64,000 bases of DNA from Chloracidobacterium sp. (GCA_016715795.1 JADJXP010000002.1:1054001-1118000); one strand, 5' to 3'; positions 41,801 to 48,861 are shown, counted from the stretch's first letter. Notes: generated by a model not told the origin, from the sequence alone. Program-made: numbers and translations.

Positions 41801-41839
41801 TACGTTCAAGTAACCGGCTTTAAGCGGACCAACGATTAG
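38825..41839 (+). CDS. Very large PilX-like pilus-associated protein
   Basis: The 1004-aa protein begins with a hydrophilic leader and a PilX/PilX_N-like helix (GSAIVIALFVLALITVFVAL, then FYAAQGSLETMTRNFNKVFE), with no canonical Gly-Phe site but the AAxGxLE signature of PilX proteins. PilX is usually below 200 aa. Here a beta-rich region of more than 900 residues follows, with a PilX-like motif (GIFFEDDLELF) and Cys pairs (NNGCTSGCTAGN, FKCCNTVYD). It may act as a pilus-tip adhesin in the position normally held by PilY1. GGGAAGG lies 7 nt before ATG. Confidence 0.7.
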   Translation: MNAQYSADVRGSGERGSAIVIALFVLALITVFVALALSRTSAEAFAVGNETAEARTFYAAQGSLETMTRNFNKVFEVKLNPTTADINSIRSGGVPGLSNYTFNQELDPTSTRQTVVLSGGPFSGLYAIRDNWRLRTTATDNQGVQAQLTRNILNSRIPIFQFGIFFEDDLELFRPPRFSFGGRVHSNRNFFVSPGNDGVYFDSKVTAVGEIVTETWRNWYTGDSYEGTYIKNASGVNKQLRRSMGSVLNTSEGAANNIFASQPDMPPSRANSSFATQAAIFDGNLQHHVPRLILPIKVGYPNDLDRLVELIKRPLNVATGSGGDLYQDSSGNLAPVVNGAQDDDIMRSERYANKPGIRISLADSKAKLPGCASGSGTAAVTGPCGIRLDGNRDPGNDGAEPSPSPAAMADRVRGYEPRPMKTSTSDTGFNYKPTRLNGERFYTQGMMPSGRTQQVWIKVELVSINSTTLIPETIDITQDFLSLGVTEEVPNSITMTHAGYTSGTKESSINGTATSPSTNLTSTSVQSASTYPDSRSVIKLQRFMIPGPAIPGGSSVLYSYGSENVVRRFTAVGTNDTNVNNGCTSGCTAGNSAMVGDSFTPDMERYAHLKRATVNGTANVAIVPFPIKMFDTREGTYYDSRSTSYYSNLSKLTRNGVMSIIDIDVANLRRFLRGDYDNLFPTNTPYAISRGNIGLKSTDVPQREGWVVSFSDRRGDADFDGELDMEDVLSLAPGNTGSFQASEDVNQNGALEARYWGAGNDARAETEKYNTNAIVPDRAAVVDHKYYRRGVRLINATVLPGVYDSSTPSNTRGFTFASENGVYVQGNYNATGVASVPSTGNTPFDDYLPQNSATHIPASIAGDAVTVLSNAWKDANSFASPYDQGGRLASNTTDRFALISGDTVASRELTPHQGGGYPRMNGGVHNFKRFLEEWTGRRLDYAGSLINLYNSRNNDGAFKCCNTVYDPPVRNWVFDSTFLDPTRMPPGTPFFQYVQVTGFKRTND

Positions 41840-41859
41840 GGCTTTACAAAGCCAAAAAA

Positions 41860-41889
41860 GGGCCGCGAACATCACGTTCGCGGCCTTTT
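41860..41889 (+). terminator. Rho-independent terminator of the pseudopilin cluster
   Basis: GGCCGCGAAC (41861-41870) pairs with GTTCGCGGCC (41876-41885) around a 5-nt loop, followed by TTTT. It ends the four-gene unit. Confidence 0.88.
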
Positions 41890-41938
41890 CGCGCGGTGCC
41901 CCCGCGAAAGGGGACAAAAACTCAAATAGCGTCGGGTG

Positions 41939-41967
41939 TTGACAATTCAAGTGCAACAGCGTATCAT
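41939..41967 (+). promoter_or_regulatory. Strong sigma-70 promoter upstream of the ATPase gene
   Basis: A perfect -35 TTGACA (41939-41944) and -10 TATCAT (41962-41967) are 17 nt apart. The transcript would have a leader of about 160 nt before ATG 42137. Confidence 0.65.
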
Positions 41968-42061
41968 ACTCGCAACGATAGGAATGTCAAAACTTTTTTG
42001 CGCGGAATCTGTGGAACACGGCCCCAAAAAGGCTGCAACCTGAATCACTGCAATAGTTACA

Positions 42062-42107
42062 GCGTTCCGCCTACTGCCGGAACAGGGCCGGAACACAGGC
42101 GGAACGC
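42062..42107. repeat. Leader hairpin with tandem GCCGGAACA units
   Basis: GCGTTCCGCCT (42062-42072) and AGGCGGAACGC (42097-42107) form a perfect 11-bp stem. The loop holds GCCGGAACA twice at an 11-nt period (42076-42084, 42087-42095). It lies in the 5' leader between the strong promoter and the ATPase start and could be an RNA structure or protein-binding iteron. Confidence 0.6.
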
Positions 42108-42136
42108 GAGAGCAACAATAGAACGCGAGGAACAAA

Positions 42137-43489
42137 ATGCACGACAATGTCACAAACGAGAGAACAACACGAGACACGGGCCTTGGGACGATAAAGAAGG
42201 CGAACGAATGTGTCGCAAGGGAAGATCGGGGGCCGTTATTTGACGAGTTTTGGAACGACGGCGAGCTTGCGGTCCTTTTTGGGCCGGCGGGTGTCGGCAA
42301 GAGCGTGCTGGCGGTGCAGGTAGCCGACGCGCTGGCCCGAGGTCGGCCAATGGACGGGTTTAATATGCCCGAAGACCGCCGCCGCGTGCTGTATGTGGAT
42401 ATGAAGCTCACCGAGGACCAGTTTGGCGAGCGCTACACGTTCGAAAAGGACTACTACAGCCCGGCGAAGCGGTTTCGCCACTCGGAGAACCTCTATATCG
42501 GTTGCCCTCACGATACCTCACAGCTCTGTGATTACCTGCGTGAAAAGATCGCCGAAAAGCACATTTCGGTCGTCGTGATCGACGACGCATCCGAGTTTCG
42601 CTCGACCTATGATGGCACGCGCGAGACGCTCATTGTGATGCGGCAGCTCAGGCGGCTGCAGCGGGAACTGGGTATATCAGTGCTGGTCATCGCATCGTCA
42701 CGTCAGCCGGGCATTACCGGAATGGTCACCGAGAACGATCTGATGCGCTCGCGCGTGCTCTGCGAAACCGCCGATTCGGCGTTTGCCCTCGGCGTGCACC
42801 CGACCGACCGCACGTGGCGGTATCTGATGCAGATCCGATCGCGTTCCGACGCCCTCTATTGGACCGGCGGGCAACTGCCGTATTGCCGGATGTCGAAAAC
42901 GGATGACGGCAATCTGGCGTTCAAATTTGACGACCGGTTCCTGCCCGAATACGACGAGGAAACCCGCAAACTGATCGTCGCTATCAAACACCGCCACGAC
43001 GAAGGGGCAAGCTTTCGCCTGATCGCGGAGGATCTTGGGATACCGGTCTCACGCGCACATCGCCTCTTCAAAAAATGGCGCCCTGATCTCGTCCGGCCTG
43101 AGGACATTCCGGTGGTTGAGGAAAATGACGAAGAAGGCACCGACAGTGATAGCCGGGACTTGGACCAGAAGGAAAATGTCCATGCGGCTCCCGAAGGTGT
43201 GGCAGTCCCGACGTCTTTTGTCGGGACTGACGGGGTGGTTCTCGACGATGAGGAGCTTGACACCAAGGAAATACCGCCAACACCACCTCGCGACACCGGA
43301 AGCCTGGATTGGCCGGATTGGCTCGATCCCAAATTAACGCCCGAAATGTATCGCGGAAGGGAAATACTCGTTGAGAGCCGGGATGAACGCGGCCTGCCCA
43401 AGGTCTTTTACGGCCTCAAGCCCAGCGGAGCGGTCCATCGATATGTTCGTGATGCTTGGGGAACCAGCGGAAGTGCGGTCTATCCGTGA
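42137..43489 (+). CDS. RecA-like AAA ATPase (AAA_25/RepA type) with C-terminal HTH
   Basis: The 450-aa cytoplasmic protein has a P-loop ATPase core at residues about 35-240: Walker A FGPAGVGKSVLA, YVDMKLTEDQF, Walker B VVVIDDASEF and a sensor-like VLVIASSRQ. A winged HTH-like segment follows at about 285-320 (GASFRLIAEDLGIPVSRAHR). Then come an acidic linker and a C-terminal domain unlike anything recognised. The fold is shared by plasmid RepA helicases and RadA-like proteins; no plasmid genes are present. GAGG lies 6 nt before ATG. A kinase gene follows after a 30-bp palindrome. Confidence 0.7.
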   Translation: MHDNVTNERTTRDTGLGTIKKANECVAREDRGPLFDEFWNDGELAVLFGPAGVGKSVLAVQVADALARGRPMDGFNMPEDRRRVLYVDMKLTEDQFGERYTFEKDYYSPAKRFRHSENLYIGCPHDTSQLCDYLREKIAEKHISVVVIDDASEFRSTYDGTRETLIVMRQLRRLQRELGISVLVIASSRQPGITGMVTENDLMRSRVLCETADSAFALGVHPTDRTWRYLMQIRSRSDALYWTGGQLPYCRMSKTDDGNLAFKFDDRFLPEYDEETRKLIVAIKHRHDEGASFRLIAEDLGIPVSRAHRLFKKWRPDLVRPEDIPVVEENDEEGTDSDSRDLDQKENVHAAPEGVAVPTSFVGTDGVVLDDEELDTKEIPPTPPRDTGSLDWPDWLDPKLTPEMYRGREILVESRDERGLPKVFYGLKPSGAVHRYVRDAWGTSGSAVYP

Positions 43490-43524
43490 AAGGTCGGGAA
43501 GGAGCCTTGGAGCCTGCGGCTCTT

Positions 43525-43587
43525 TGCGGCTTGCCGCTCTATTTGCGGCGAAGCTCTGCTTCGCCGCAAATAGAGCGGCAAGCCGCA
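43525..43587. repeat. Perfect 30-bp palindrome with 3-nt loop
   Basis: The arm at 43525-43554 (starting TGCGGCTTGCCGC, ending GGCGAAGC) is repeated without mismatch as its reverse complement at 43558-43587; the loop is TCT. No T run follows. It lies between the ATPase stop and the kinase start. Confidence 0.92.
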
Positions 43588-43655
43588 GGACTCGACCCGG
43601 GCAACTAACCTATGAACTTCCGTCTTGTGATATCGTATTTTTGACCGGAGACACG

Positions 43656-45098
43656 TTGCGGGAACTTAGCCTGATAAATTGCCGACTCTCTGGGCGGTAT
43701 GACATTCGCGAACTGCTCGGGCGGGGCAGTTATGCCGAGGTTTTTCTGGGCCGCGACACATTTTCTCCGGCCGGCTCGCCGCACAGCGAGGTCGTTGTAA
43801 AAGCACTCAATGTTTTTCTGCAGGACGACCTCGACCGCGACCTCGAACGCACGCTCGTCGAGAACTTTCAGAACGAGGCCGTCGCGCTCGACCGCGTTCG
43901 CCACCCGAATATCATCAGCCGCCTCGGCCACGGCACGGCACGCGACCTCAAGGGCACCGTGTTTCACTTTATGGTGCTCGAATATCTGCCCGGCGGCGAC
44001 CTTCAGGCTGTCGTGCGGCGAGAGACGCTTGAACTCAAACGGGCGCTAAGCTATATCGAGCAGACGTGCGCCGGCCTCGCCCACGCCCACGAGCGCGGCA
44101 TCATCCATCGCGACATCAAACCGCAAAATCTGCTGCTCACCGGCGACCTCTCGACCGTCAAGATCGCCGATTTTGGCGTCGCTCGGCTCGATCTCGGCGA
44201 TTCGCCCATCACCCGTGTCGGGACCAATATCTACGCACCGCCCGAACACAGCCCGTATTTCACCGGCCATACCGGCGCCATTCGCCTGACGCCCGCCGCC
44301 GATGTGTATTCGCTTGCAAAAACAGCCTACACGCTCGTCACCGGCGTAGCGCCGCGCTCTTTTGTCAATGAACCGCTCGGCGAACTGCCCGCTGCGTGCC
44401 GCGATGAGGATTGGGCAGTCGAGTTTGCCCGCGTCGCCCGCCGCGCGACTTCCATCGCGGCCGGCGAGCGGCATCAGAGCGTCGAGGAATTCTGGGCCGA
44501 TCTCGCAGGCGTCCGCGATATCGCCGCTGACGGAGACATGGCCACCGTGATCCGCCCAAAAACGGCCACGCCTCAGCCGCACGTCGCCCGCGGCTATTCA
44601 CCGATCGCACCGGCGGCGCCTGAATTTGAGCGCGCCGCCCGTCCGACGACCGCGCTCTACATGCCGGCTGTTGCCGCGTCGCCCGAAAAGGCCCCGCCTG
44701 AGCCCGACCGCCGAATTGCCGTGCCGGTAGCCGGCAAAACGGTGCGGAAAAGGGGCTTTGTTCGGCGTTTTGTTACATTTCTGGCGGCGCTGCTGCTGTT
44801 CACGGGACTCTTGTATGCAACGGCGGCATACATGCGCGGCCGCGGCATTCTGCCGGAGATCAGAAATCCGTTTCGCGTGCAGACGGCGACCGCAAATACT
44901 GACATTTATCTGCGACCGACGCCCGATACCGACAACACGCCGGTCGGCCTCGTGACAAAAAATTCAAAAGTGCGCATTGTAAATTCGCAAAATAATTGGT
45001 ATCAAGTTGATGTTATCGAGCAGGGCCGTGCTCGCCCGACGCCAAACTTGGCAACACGCGGCTGGCTCAATGGAAAGTATCTCGACCTAGACGATTGA
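43656..45098 (+). CDS. Membrane Ser/Thr protein kinase with extracellular SH3b domain
   Basis: The 480-aa protein has a Hanks kinase domain at about residues 14-280 (LLGRGSYAEVFLGRD, GIIHRDIKPQNLLL, KIADFGVARL, GTNIYAPPEH). A Pro-rich juxtamembrane stretch is followed by one membrane helix (FVTFLAALLLFTGLLYATAA) and an outside SH3b-like domain (TDIYLRPTPDTDNTPVGLVT, VRIVNSQNNWYQV, TRGWLNGKYLDL) that may bind wall peptides. TTG 43656 is preferred: GGAG at 43646-43649 is 6 nt upstream and the family start (LINCRLSGRYDIRELLG) follows. An ATG at 43371 in the same frame would translate through the palindrome and overlap the ATPase gene; that is unlikely. Confidence 0.85.
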   Translation: MRELSLINCRLSGRYDIRELLGRGSYAEVFLGRDTFSPAGSPHSEVVVKALNVFLQDDLDRDLERTLVENFQNEAVALDRVRHPNIISRLGHGTARDLKGTVFHFMVLEYLPGGDLQAVVRRETLELKRALSYIEQTCAGLAHAHERGIIHRDIKPQNLLLTGDLSTVKIADFGVARLDLGDSPITRVGTNIYAPPEHSPYFTGHTGAIRLTPAADVYSLAKTAYTLVTGVAPRSFVNEPLGELPAACRDEDWAVEFARVARRATSIAAGERHQSVEEFWADLAGVRDIAADGDMATVIRPKTATPQPHVARGYSPIAPAAPEFERAARPTTALYMPAVAASPEKAPPEPDRRIAVPVAGKTVRKRGFVRRFVTFLAALLLFTGLLYATAAYMRGRGILPEIRNPFRVQTATANTDIYLRPTPDTDNTPVGLVTKNSKVRIVNSQNNWYQVDVIEQGRARPTPNLATRGWLNGKYLDLDD

Positions 45099-45119
45099 CC
45101 CCACGGGAGGACATGCGAT

Positions 45120-46094
45120 TTGAGCATTCTGGATAAGGTCCGAAAATGGATCGACGGCGACAACGCGGAGTTCGCACTCGAAGAGGCTGCCCGCGATGCC
45201 GCCGTCAAACCGCGCTCTCGGGCAGAAGGATTCATCGTGCAGATCGCCCGCGAGGTCGAAGCCGTCATGCAGAGCGAGATGGTCCCGCTGCCGCAGGGCA
45301 CCATGATCATTCCGGGCGAATATATTATTTTCCTCAACGACGAGGACGACAAGGAATGGAAAGGCGTCAAGCGAAAGGGGCTCGAACAAGGCCTCTATCA
45401 CATCCTCGCCGAGCGGGCCAAGGAATTGGCCGGGAAGAAGAAACTTGAGACAAAGTCTTTTGTTATCGAGCTAAGGATCGACGCCACGCTTGAAAAGGGC
45501 GACGTCCGCGTGCAGCACAACTGGGAAGACGCCGCCAGCGGCAAGACCGGCGTGCTCCAGCGTCCAAAATCACTGCCGGATATTCCAGCGTTTCCACAGG
45601 TCCCCCAGAAGGCCACGCCGACACAGCCGAATCTTAAGGGGCCGACCTTTCCGCCTCAGCCAATCCATCCGCTGCCCGCCGCCGAGGCCCCGCCGACGTA
45701 TCCGAATGTAATTCCGCAGGCCGTGCCCGTCCAGCCGCAGGACGACGGCGAGGAGATGACGCAGGTAAAATCGCGTCTGACCGAGCTATACAAGCTTGAG
45801 ATCTGGCGCGGCGGCGTCCGCCAGAATGTCGTGCCGATCTACCAGAGAGAGATCGTCATTGGCCGCGGCTCAAAGTCAAAGCCGGTCGATATTCCGCTTG
45901 CCGGCGACGTCGAGATCAGCCGCCGCCATCTCAGTATCGTCACAGATGGTGCAGGGAACTTTTGGGCTGTGAATGAGGGCAAGAATCCGGCCGCGATCAA
46001 TAATTACGAGCTGCCCGCCGGCCAGCGCATCCAGGTGACGCCGGGCCTGCCGCTCAATGTTTGCAGCTATATGCTGCGTATCCAACCGACCTAG
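45120..46094 (+). CDS. DUF3662-FHA protein, second copy
   Basis: The 324-aa protein has a DUF3662-like N-terminal domain (residues about 1-140: AEGFIVQIAREVEAVMQSEM, GTMIIPGEYIIFLND, VQHNWEDAAS), a Pro-rich linker and a C-terminal FHA domain (REIVIGRGSKSKPVDIPLAG, EISRRHLSIV). The asparagine pair of the FHA loop is replaced (NPAAINN). It is paralogous to the protein at 35200. The start is TTG, supported by GGGAGG 9 nt upstream; it follows the kinase by 21 nt, so kinase and reader are probably one operon. The stop overlaps the convergent gene by 4 nt. Confidence 0.8.
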   Translation: MSILDKVRKWIDGDNAEFALEEAARDAAVKPRSRAEGFIVQIAREVEAVMQSEMVPLPQGTMIIPGEYIIFLNDEDDKEWKGVKRKGLEQGLYHILAERAKELAGKKKLETKSFVIELRIDATLEKGDVRVQHNWEDAASGKTGVLQRPKSLPDIPAFPQVPQKATPTQPNLKGPTFPPQPIHPLPAAEAPPTYPNVIPQAVPVQPQDDGEEMTQVKSRLTELYKLEIWRGGVRQNVVPIYQREIVIGRGSKSKPVDIPLAGDVEISRRHLSIVTDGAGNFWAVNEGKNPAAINNYELPAGQRIQVTPGLPLNVCSYMLRIQPT

Positions 46095-46585
46095 GCGGCT
46101 CGCGGCAGCCCGCCGCCGTCGATCAGCCCGACGATCTCATCCACCGATCTCTGCGCCCGTTCGATAACATCCTTCGGGTAACCATACGAACGGGAATTCT
46201 TGGCAAAATCATCCAGATCGAGCACTTCGTGGCTCAGGTCGGGCCAGACGACGACATCTATATCAAGGTCGACGAAATCAAGTACGTGGGCATCAAACGT
46301 CGGCGGCATCGCGACGTTACAATACCAAGCCTTGAGACTGCCGTCCGGCTCGTGAAAGCGAAAGATGTTGTACCAGCGCTCGAACCAGAAATGCTCGAAT
46401 GAGACCGTGCCAGCCGCGATGCGGCCGAGATCATTATGTTCCACATCAAGCTCAAATCGGCCGACGAGTATCACCTGCTCATGCGACCGGCTGGCCAACC
46501 CCGCCGACCAACTGCGTCGGATGCTGCCGTCAAACTTGCGCGAATTTACCGTGATCAGTGATGTTTCCGGTGTGGAGGCCCGCAT
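46091..46585 (-). CDS. DUF402-domain protein (putative nucleoside phosphatase)
   Basis: The 164-aa protein carries the DUF402 core: FRFHEPDGSLKAWYCNVAMP, then LDFVDLDIDVVVWPD and the C-terminal helix region (VLDLDDFAKNSRSYGYP). Family members hydrolyse nucleoside tri- and diphosphates or fluoroacetate-type analogues; the cellular role here is open. It follows the UspA gene with no gap and converges with the FHA gene. Length is standard. Confidence 0.78.
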   Translation of the reverse strand: MRASTPETSLITVNSRKFDGSIRRSWSAGLASRSHEQVILVGRFELDVEHNDLGRIAAGTVSFEHFWFERWYNIFRFHEPDGSLKAWYCNVAMPPTFDAHVLDFVDLDIDVVVWPDLSHEVLDLDDFAKNSRSYGYPKDVIERAQRSVDEIVGLIDGGGLPRAA

Positions 46586-47041
46586 CTAATCATCGTCCGA
46601 GCGCACGATCATAACGGAGCAGTGAGCGTGGTGAGCGACCGAATTGGACACCGAGCCGAGCAGCAGACGTTCCCAGCGCTTGTAGCCATGCGAACCGACG
46701 ACGATCAGGTCGGCACCCATCTCTTCGGCAGTTTCGACGATACGGCTGTCGGGCGAACCAAATAGCACATCGCACGCGACACTGATCTTGTCGGCCGGAA
46801 ACATGCTCCTGATCCTGTCACAAGCGGTCTTCACGGCCCTCTCTGCGTTCTCACGGCCGAGTTTTTCCACCTCGGTTGTGTCGGGCATATAGCCGCCATA
46901 GATGTCCACGGCCAAGGGCACGGCAAAGTCCACTACGCTGATCACGCGGACCTCATCACCTGTGCCGAGAGCAAGTTTGCCAAGCATCTCGACAGCCGCG
47001 TCGCCAAATTTCGTCCCGTCCGTCGCCAATAGGACCTTCAT
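46586..47041 (-). CDS. Universal stress protein, UspA family
   Basis: The 151-aa protein has the Usp fold: start MKVLLATDGTKFGDAAVEML and the ATP-binding signature GSHGYKRWERLLLGSVSNSV at the end, in the GxxGx9GS form, so it probably binds ATP. It is cytoplasmic and usually induced on growth arrest. A strong AGGAGG lies upstream of ATG. It leads a two-gene unit with the DUF402 gene. Confidence 0.92.
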   Translation of the reverse strand: MKVLLATDGTKFGDAAVEMLGKLALGTGDEVRVISVVDFAVPLAVDIYGGYMPDTTEVEKLGRENAERAVKTACDRIRSMFPADKISVACDVLFGSPDSRIVETAEEMGADLIVVGSHGYKRWERLLLGSVSNSVAHHAHCSVMIVRSDDD

Positions 47042-47115
47042 GTCATTGCCTCCTGCATTTAGAGATGTGCGAGCTATACTCGTAGTCTAGCCCGAATCTT
47101 CAATGAATTGAAGCG

Positions 47116-47601
47116 TCAGTCTTCCTCGTCGGATGGTTCGCTTCGCCCGGTGTAGGTGCTTTTGAGCTTTCCCAACAGTTCATGCAGGATCAAACGCTCG
47201 GTCTCGGTCAGGCCTGAAAGGCAGCTCTCCTCGAGATCGACCCATTGGCGTTCGATAGCGTCGCGGATAGTTATTCCGGCATCGGTGAGGAATATCCTGG
47301 TCGAGCGGGCATCGTCTTCGATCCGGAAATTCGAGACGAGGCCAAGCTTGACAAGGCCTGCAACCATCTTATTGATCGTCGGAGCTGCGACGCTAAGACG
47401 ATCGGCAAGATCGCGCTGCTTGAGGCCGTCCTCACCCCATAATTCAAAAAGCACAAATACCTGTCCACCGTGAAGCCGGCCGGGGAGTCCGTGATGGACC
47501 CCGATCTGGCCCATGCAGCGCTCTAGGGAACTGCGAAAGGCCGTCGTCACGCGCCCGAGCCGGTAGCTGACCGTATCTTCAAATTTGATTAACGCCGCCA
47601 T
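47116..47601 (-). CDS. MarR-family transcriptional regulator
   Basis: The 161-aa protein has the MarR winged-helix fold: LHGGQVFVLFELWGEDGLKQ, RDLADRLSVAAPTINKMVAG as recognition helices, LVKLGLVSNFRIEDDARSTR as the wing, and helical dimerisation ends. MarR proteins bind palindromes as dimers and release DNA on ligand binding. It diverges from the unknown gene at 47767 across an array of five 12-bp palindromes at a 22-bp period, which are its likely operators. This implies control of both genes. Confidence 0.9.
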   Translation of the reverse strand: MAALIKFEDTVSYRLGRVTTAFRSSLERCMGQIGVHHGLPGRLHGGQVFVLFELWGEDGLKQRDLADRLSVAAPTINKMVAGLVKLGLVSNFRIEDDARSTRIFLTDAGITIRDAIERQWVDLEESCLSGLTETERLILHELLGKLKSTYTGRSEPSDEED

Positions 47602-47634
47602 AACCGTTGTGTTTCGTGTGCTTTATGCAAACAC

Positions 47635-47734
47635 TTTGCCCGCTAAGTAAATGCCGGTAGCTTGCTAATTGTTTATTGTTAGCCTGCTAATTATAAACAA
47701 TTAGCAGGCTAATAAACAAACAGTAGCACGGTAT
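47635..47734. promoter_or_regulatory. Five-box operator array (TTAGC-NN-GCTAA, 22-bp period) with divergent promoters
   Basis: The boxes are TTTGCCCGCTAA (47635-47646), GTAGCTTGCTAA (47657-47668), TTAGCCTGCTAA (47679-47690), TTAGCAGGCTAA (47701-47712) and GTAGCACGGTAT (47723-47734); starts are exactly 22 bp apart. A rightward promoter TTGTTT (47669-47674), 17 nt, TATAAA (47692-47697) and a leftward promoter TTGTTT (47719-47714), 18 nt, TATAAT (47695-47690) have their -10 boxes overlapping between boxes three and four. Confidence 0.82.
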
Positions 47735-47766
47735 TATTAGTTTCAAAAGTAGGCTAAGATTTGATT

Positions 47767-48153
47767 ATGAACAAGTCGGAATTGCTTAAGACGGCAAGGG
47801 ACATCCTGCTAAAACTCCATAAATCTATGGTCGATCTCGAACGCGAGATGTACGAGGGCATCCACGGGCGTCAGTCGGCGGGAGCGTTTTTGAATCTACT
47901 GCTCGAAGACGAGGATCTGGCCTGGCTGCGGAGATTCTCAATGCTGATCGTCGAGATCGATGAGATGTTTGACACAAAAGAGGGAATTACTGACGCTCAG
48001 GTTGAGGCCAATCTGAATCAGGTCCGGGAGCTTGTCCACATGTCCGAAACGGACGATTACTTCAGGGCGAAGTATCAGTTTTCTTTGACCCGCAGCCCGC
48101 AGGCGGCGATGCTGCACAGCGAGCTAAAGCAACTCTTAAAGCCCAGCATCTGA
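47767..48153 (+). CDS. Unknown helical protein divergent from MarR
   Basis: This 128-aa protein is not recognised. It is predicted to be almost wholly helical and soluble, with charged amphipathic helices (LLKTARDILLKLHKSMVDLE, DEDLAWLRRFSMLIVEIDEM, DAQVEANLNQVRELV). No Cys, no signal peptide and no membrane segment are visible. Its promoter lies inside the five-box operator array shared with the MarR gene, so it is the probable regulated target. ATG 47767 is chosen; TTG 47761 is two codons upstream. No strong ribosome site is visible. Confidence 0.6.
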   Translation: MNKSELLKTARDILLKLHKSMVDLEREMYEGIHGRQSAGAFLNLLLEDEDLAWLRRFSMLIVEIDEMFDTKEGITDAQVEANLNQVRELVHMSETDDYFRAKYQFSLTRSPQAAMLHSELKQLLKPSI

Positions 48154-48204
48154 TAACGAAATGTTGTGTAACAGCTAAAGCCCGCGCGGAGAACGGCTAG
48201 AGCC

Positions 48205-48855
48205 TTACGCTCGTCCACTTTTCTTCCAGTCGGCGAGAAAGGCGTCTAAGCCCTTATCTGTCAAAGGATGGTTGACAAGCTGCTGAATGACCTTGAAGGG
48301 GATCGTCGCCACGTCTGCTCCTGCGAGGGCGCAGTCAACTATGTGCATCGGGTGGCGGATCGACGCGGCCAAGACCTCTGTCGCAAAGCCGTAATTATCG
48401 TAGATCGTGACGATCTGACGGATAAGTTCCATGCCGTCAGTCGATATGTCGTCAAGGCGGCCGATGAACGGCGAAATATACCTCGCACCAGCCTTAGCGG
48501 CCAAAATGGCCTGTGAGGCCGAGAAACAGAGCGTTACGTTTACGCCGATGCCTTCAGAAGAGAGTGTGCGCGTCGCTTTGAGCCCTTCAAGAGTCAAAGG
48601 GCATTTGACGACGACATTCTTGGCGATCGCGGCATATTCTCGGCCTTCCTTGAGCATGCCTTCGGTGTCGAGCGCAGTGACCTCGGCGGACACGTCACCC
48701 GCGACAATTTTACAAATGGCTGCGACATGCTCCTTAAAATCAACGTCGCCCTCCTTGGCGACTAAGCTCGGATTTGTGGTCACGCCGTCGATCAGTCCAA
48801 GCTCATTTGCCTCGCGGATCTCATCCAGGTTTGCTGTGTCTATAAAGAATTTCAT
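48205..48855 (-). CDS. Transaldolase / fructose-6-phosphate aldolase family
   Basis: This Schiff-base TIM-barrel aldolase has 216 aa, the short form of the family. Key parts are FIDTANLDEIREANELGLID, GVTTNPSLVAKEG, the catalytic Lys in NVVVKCPLTLEGL, and VNVTLCFSASQAILAAKAGA, RYISPFIGRLDDI. Short proteins of this kind are either true transaldolases of the pentose phosphate pathway or FSA; the sequence alone does not decide. It is a single gene; its 5' side is a word-repeat spacer. Confidence 0.9.
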   Translation of the reverse strand: MKFFIDTANLDEIREANELGLIDGVTTNPSLVAKEGDVDFKEHVAAICKIVAGDVSAEVTALDTEGMLKEGREYAAIAKNVVVKCPLTLEGLKATRTLSSEGIGVNVTLCFSASQAILAAKAGARYISPFIGRLDDISTDGMELIRQIVTIYDNYGFATEVLAASIRHPMHIVDCALAGADVATIPFKVIQQLVNHPLTDKGLDAFLADWKKSGRA

Positions 48856-48861
48856 AGGTAT

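Noticed and set aside
42137..43489. Integrated plasmid or prophage origin around the RepA-like ATPase
   Set aside because: No integrase, partition, relaxase, phage structural gene or att-like direct repeats are nearby; the tandem 9-mers number only two.
43371..43655. In-frame 5' extension of the SH3b kinase starting at ATG 43371
   Set aside because: It overlaps the end of the ATPase gene, translates through the perfect palindrome and has no homology to kinases; TTG 43656 has a GGAG site and the family start.
47679..47712. Simple terminator hairpin between MarR and the divergent gene
   Set aside because: It lies between two start codons, contains overlapping -10 boxes and is part of a five-unit periodic array.
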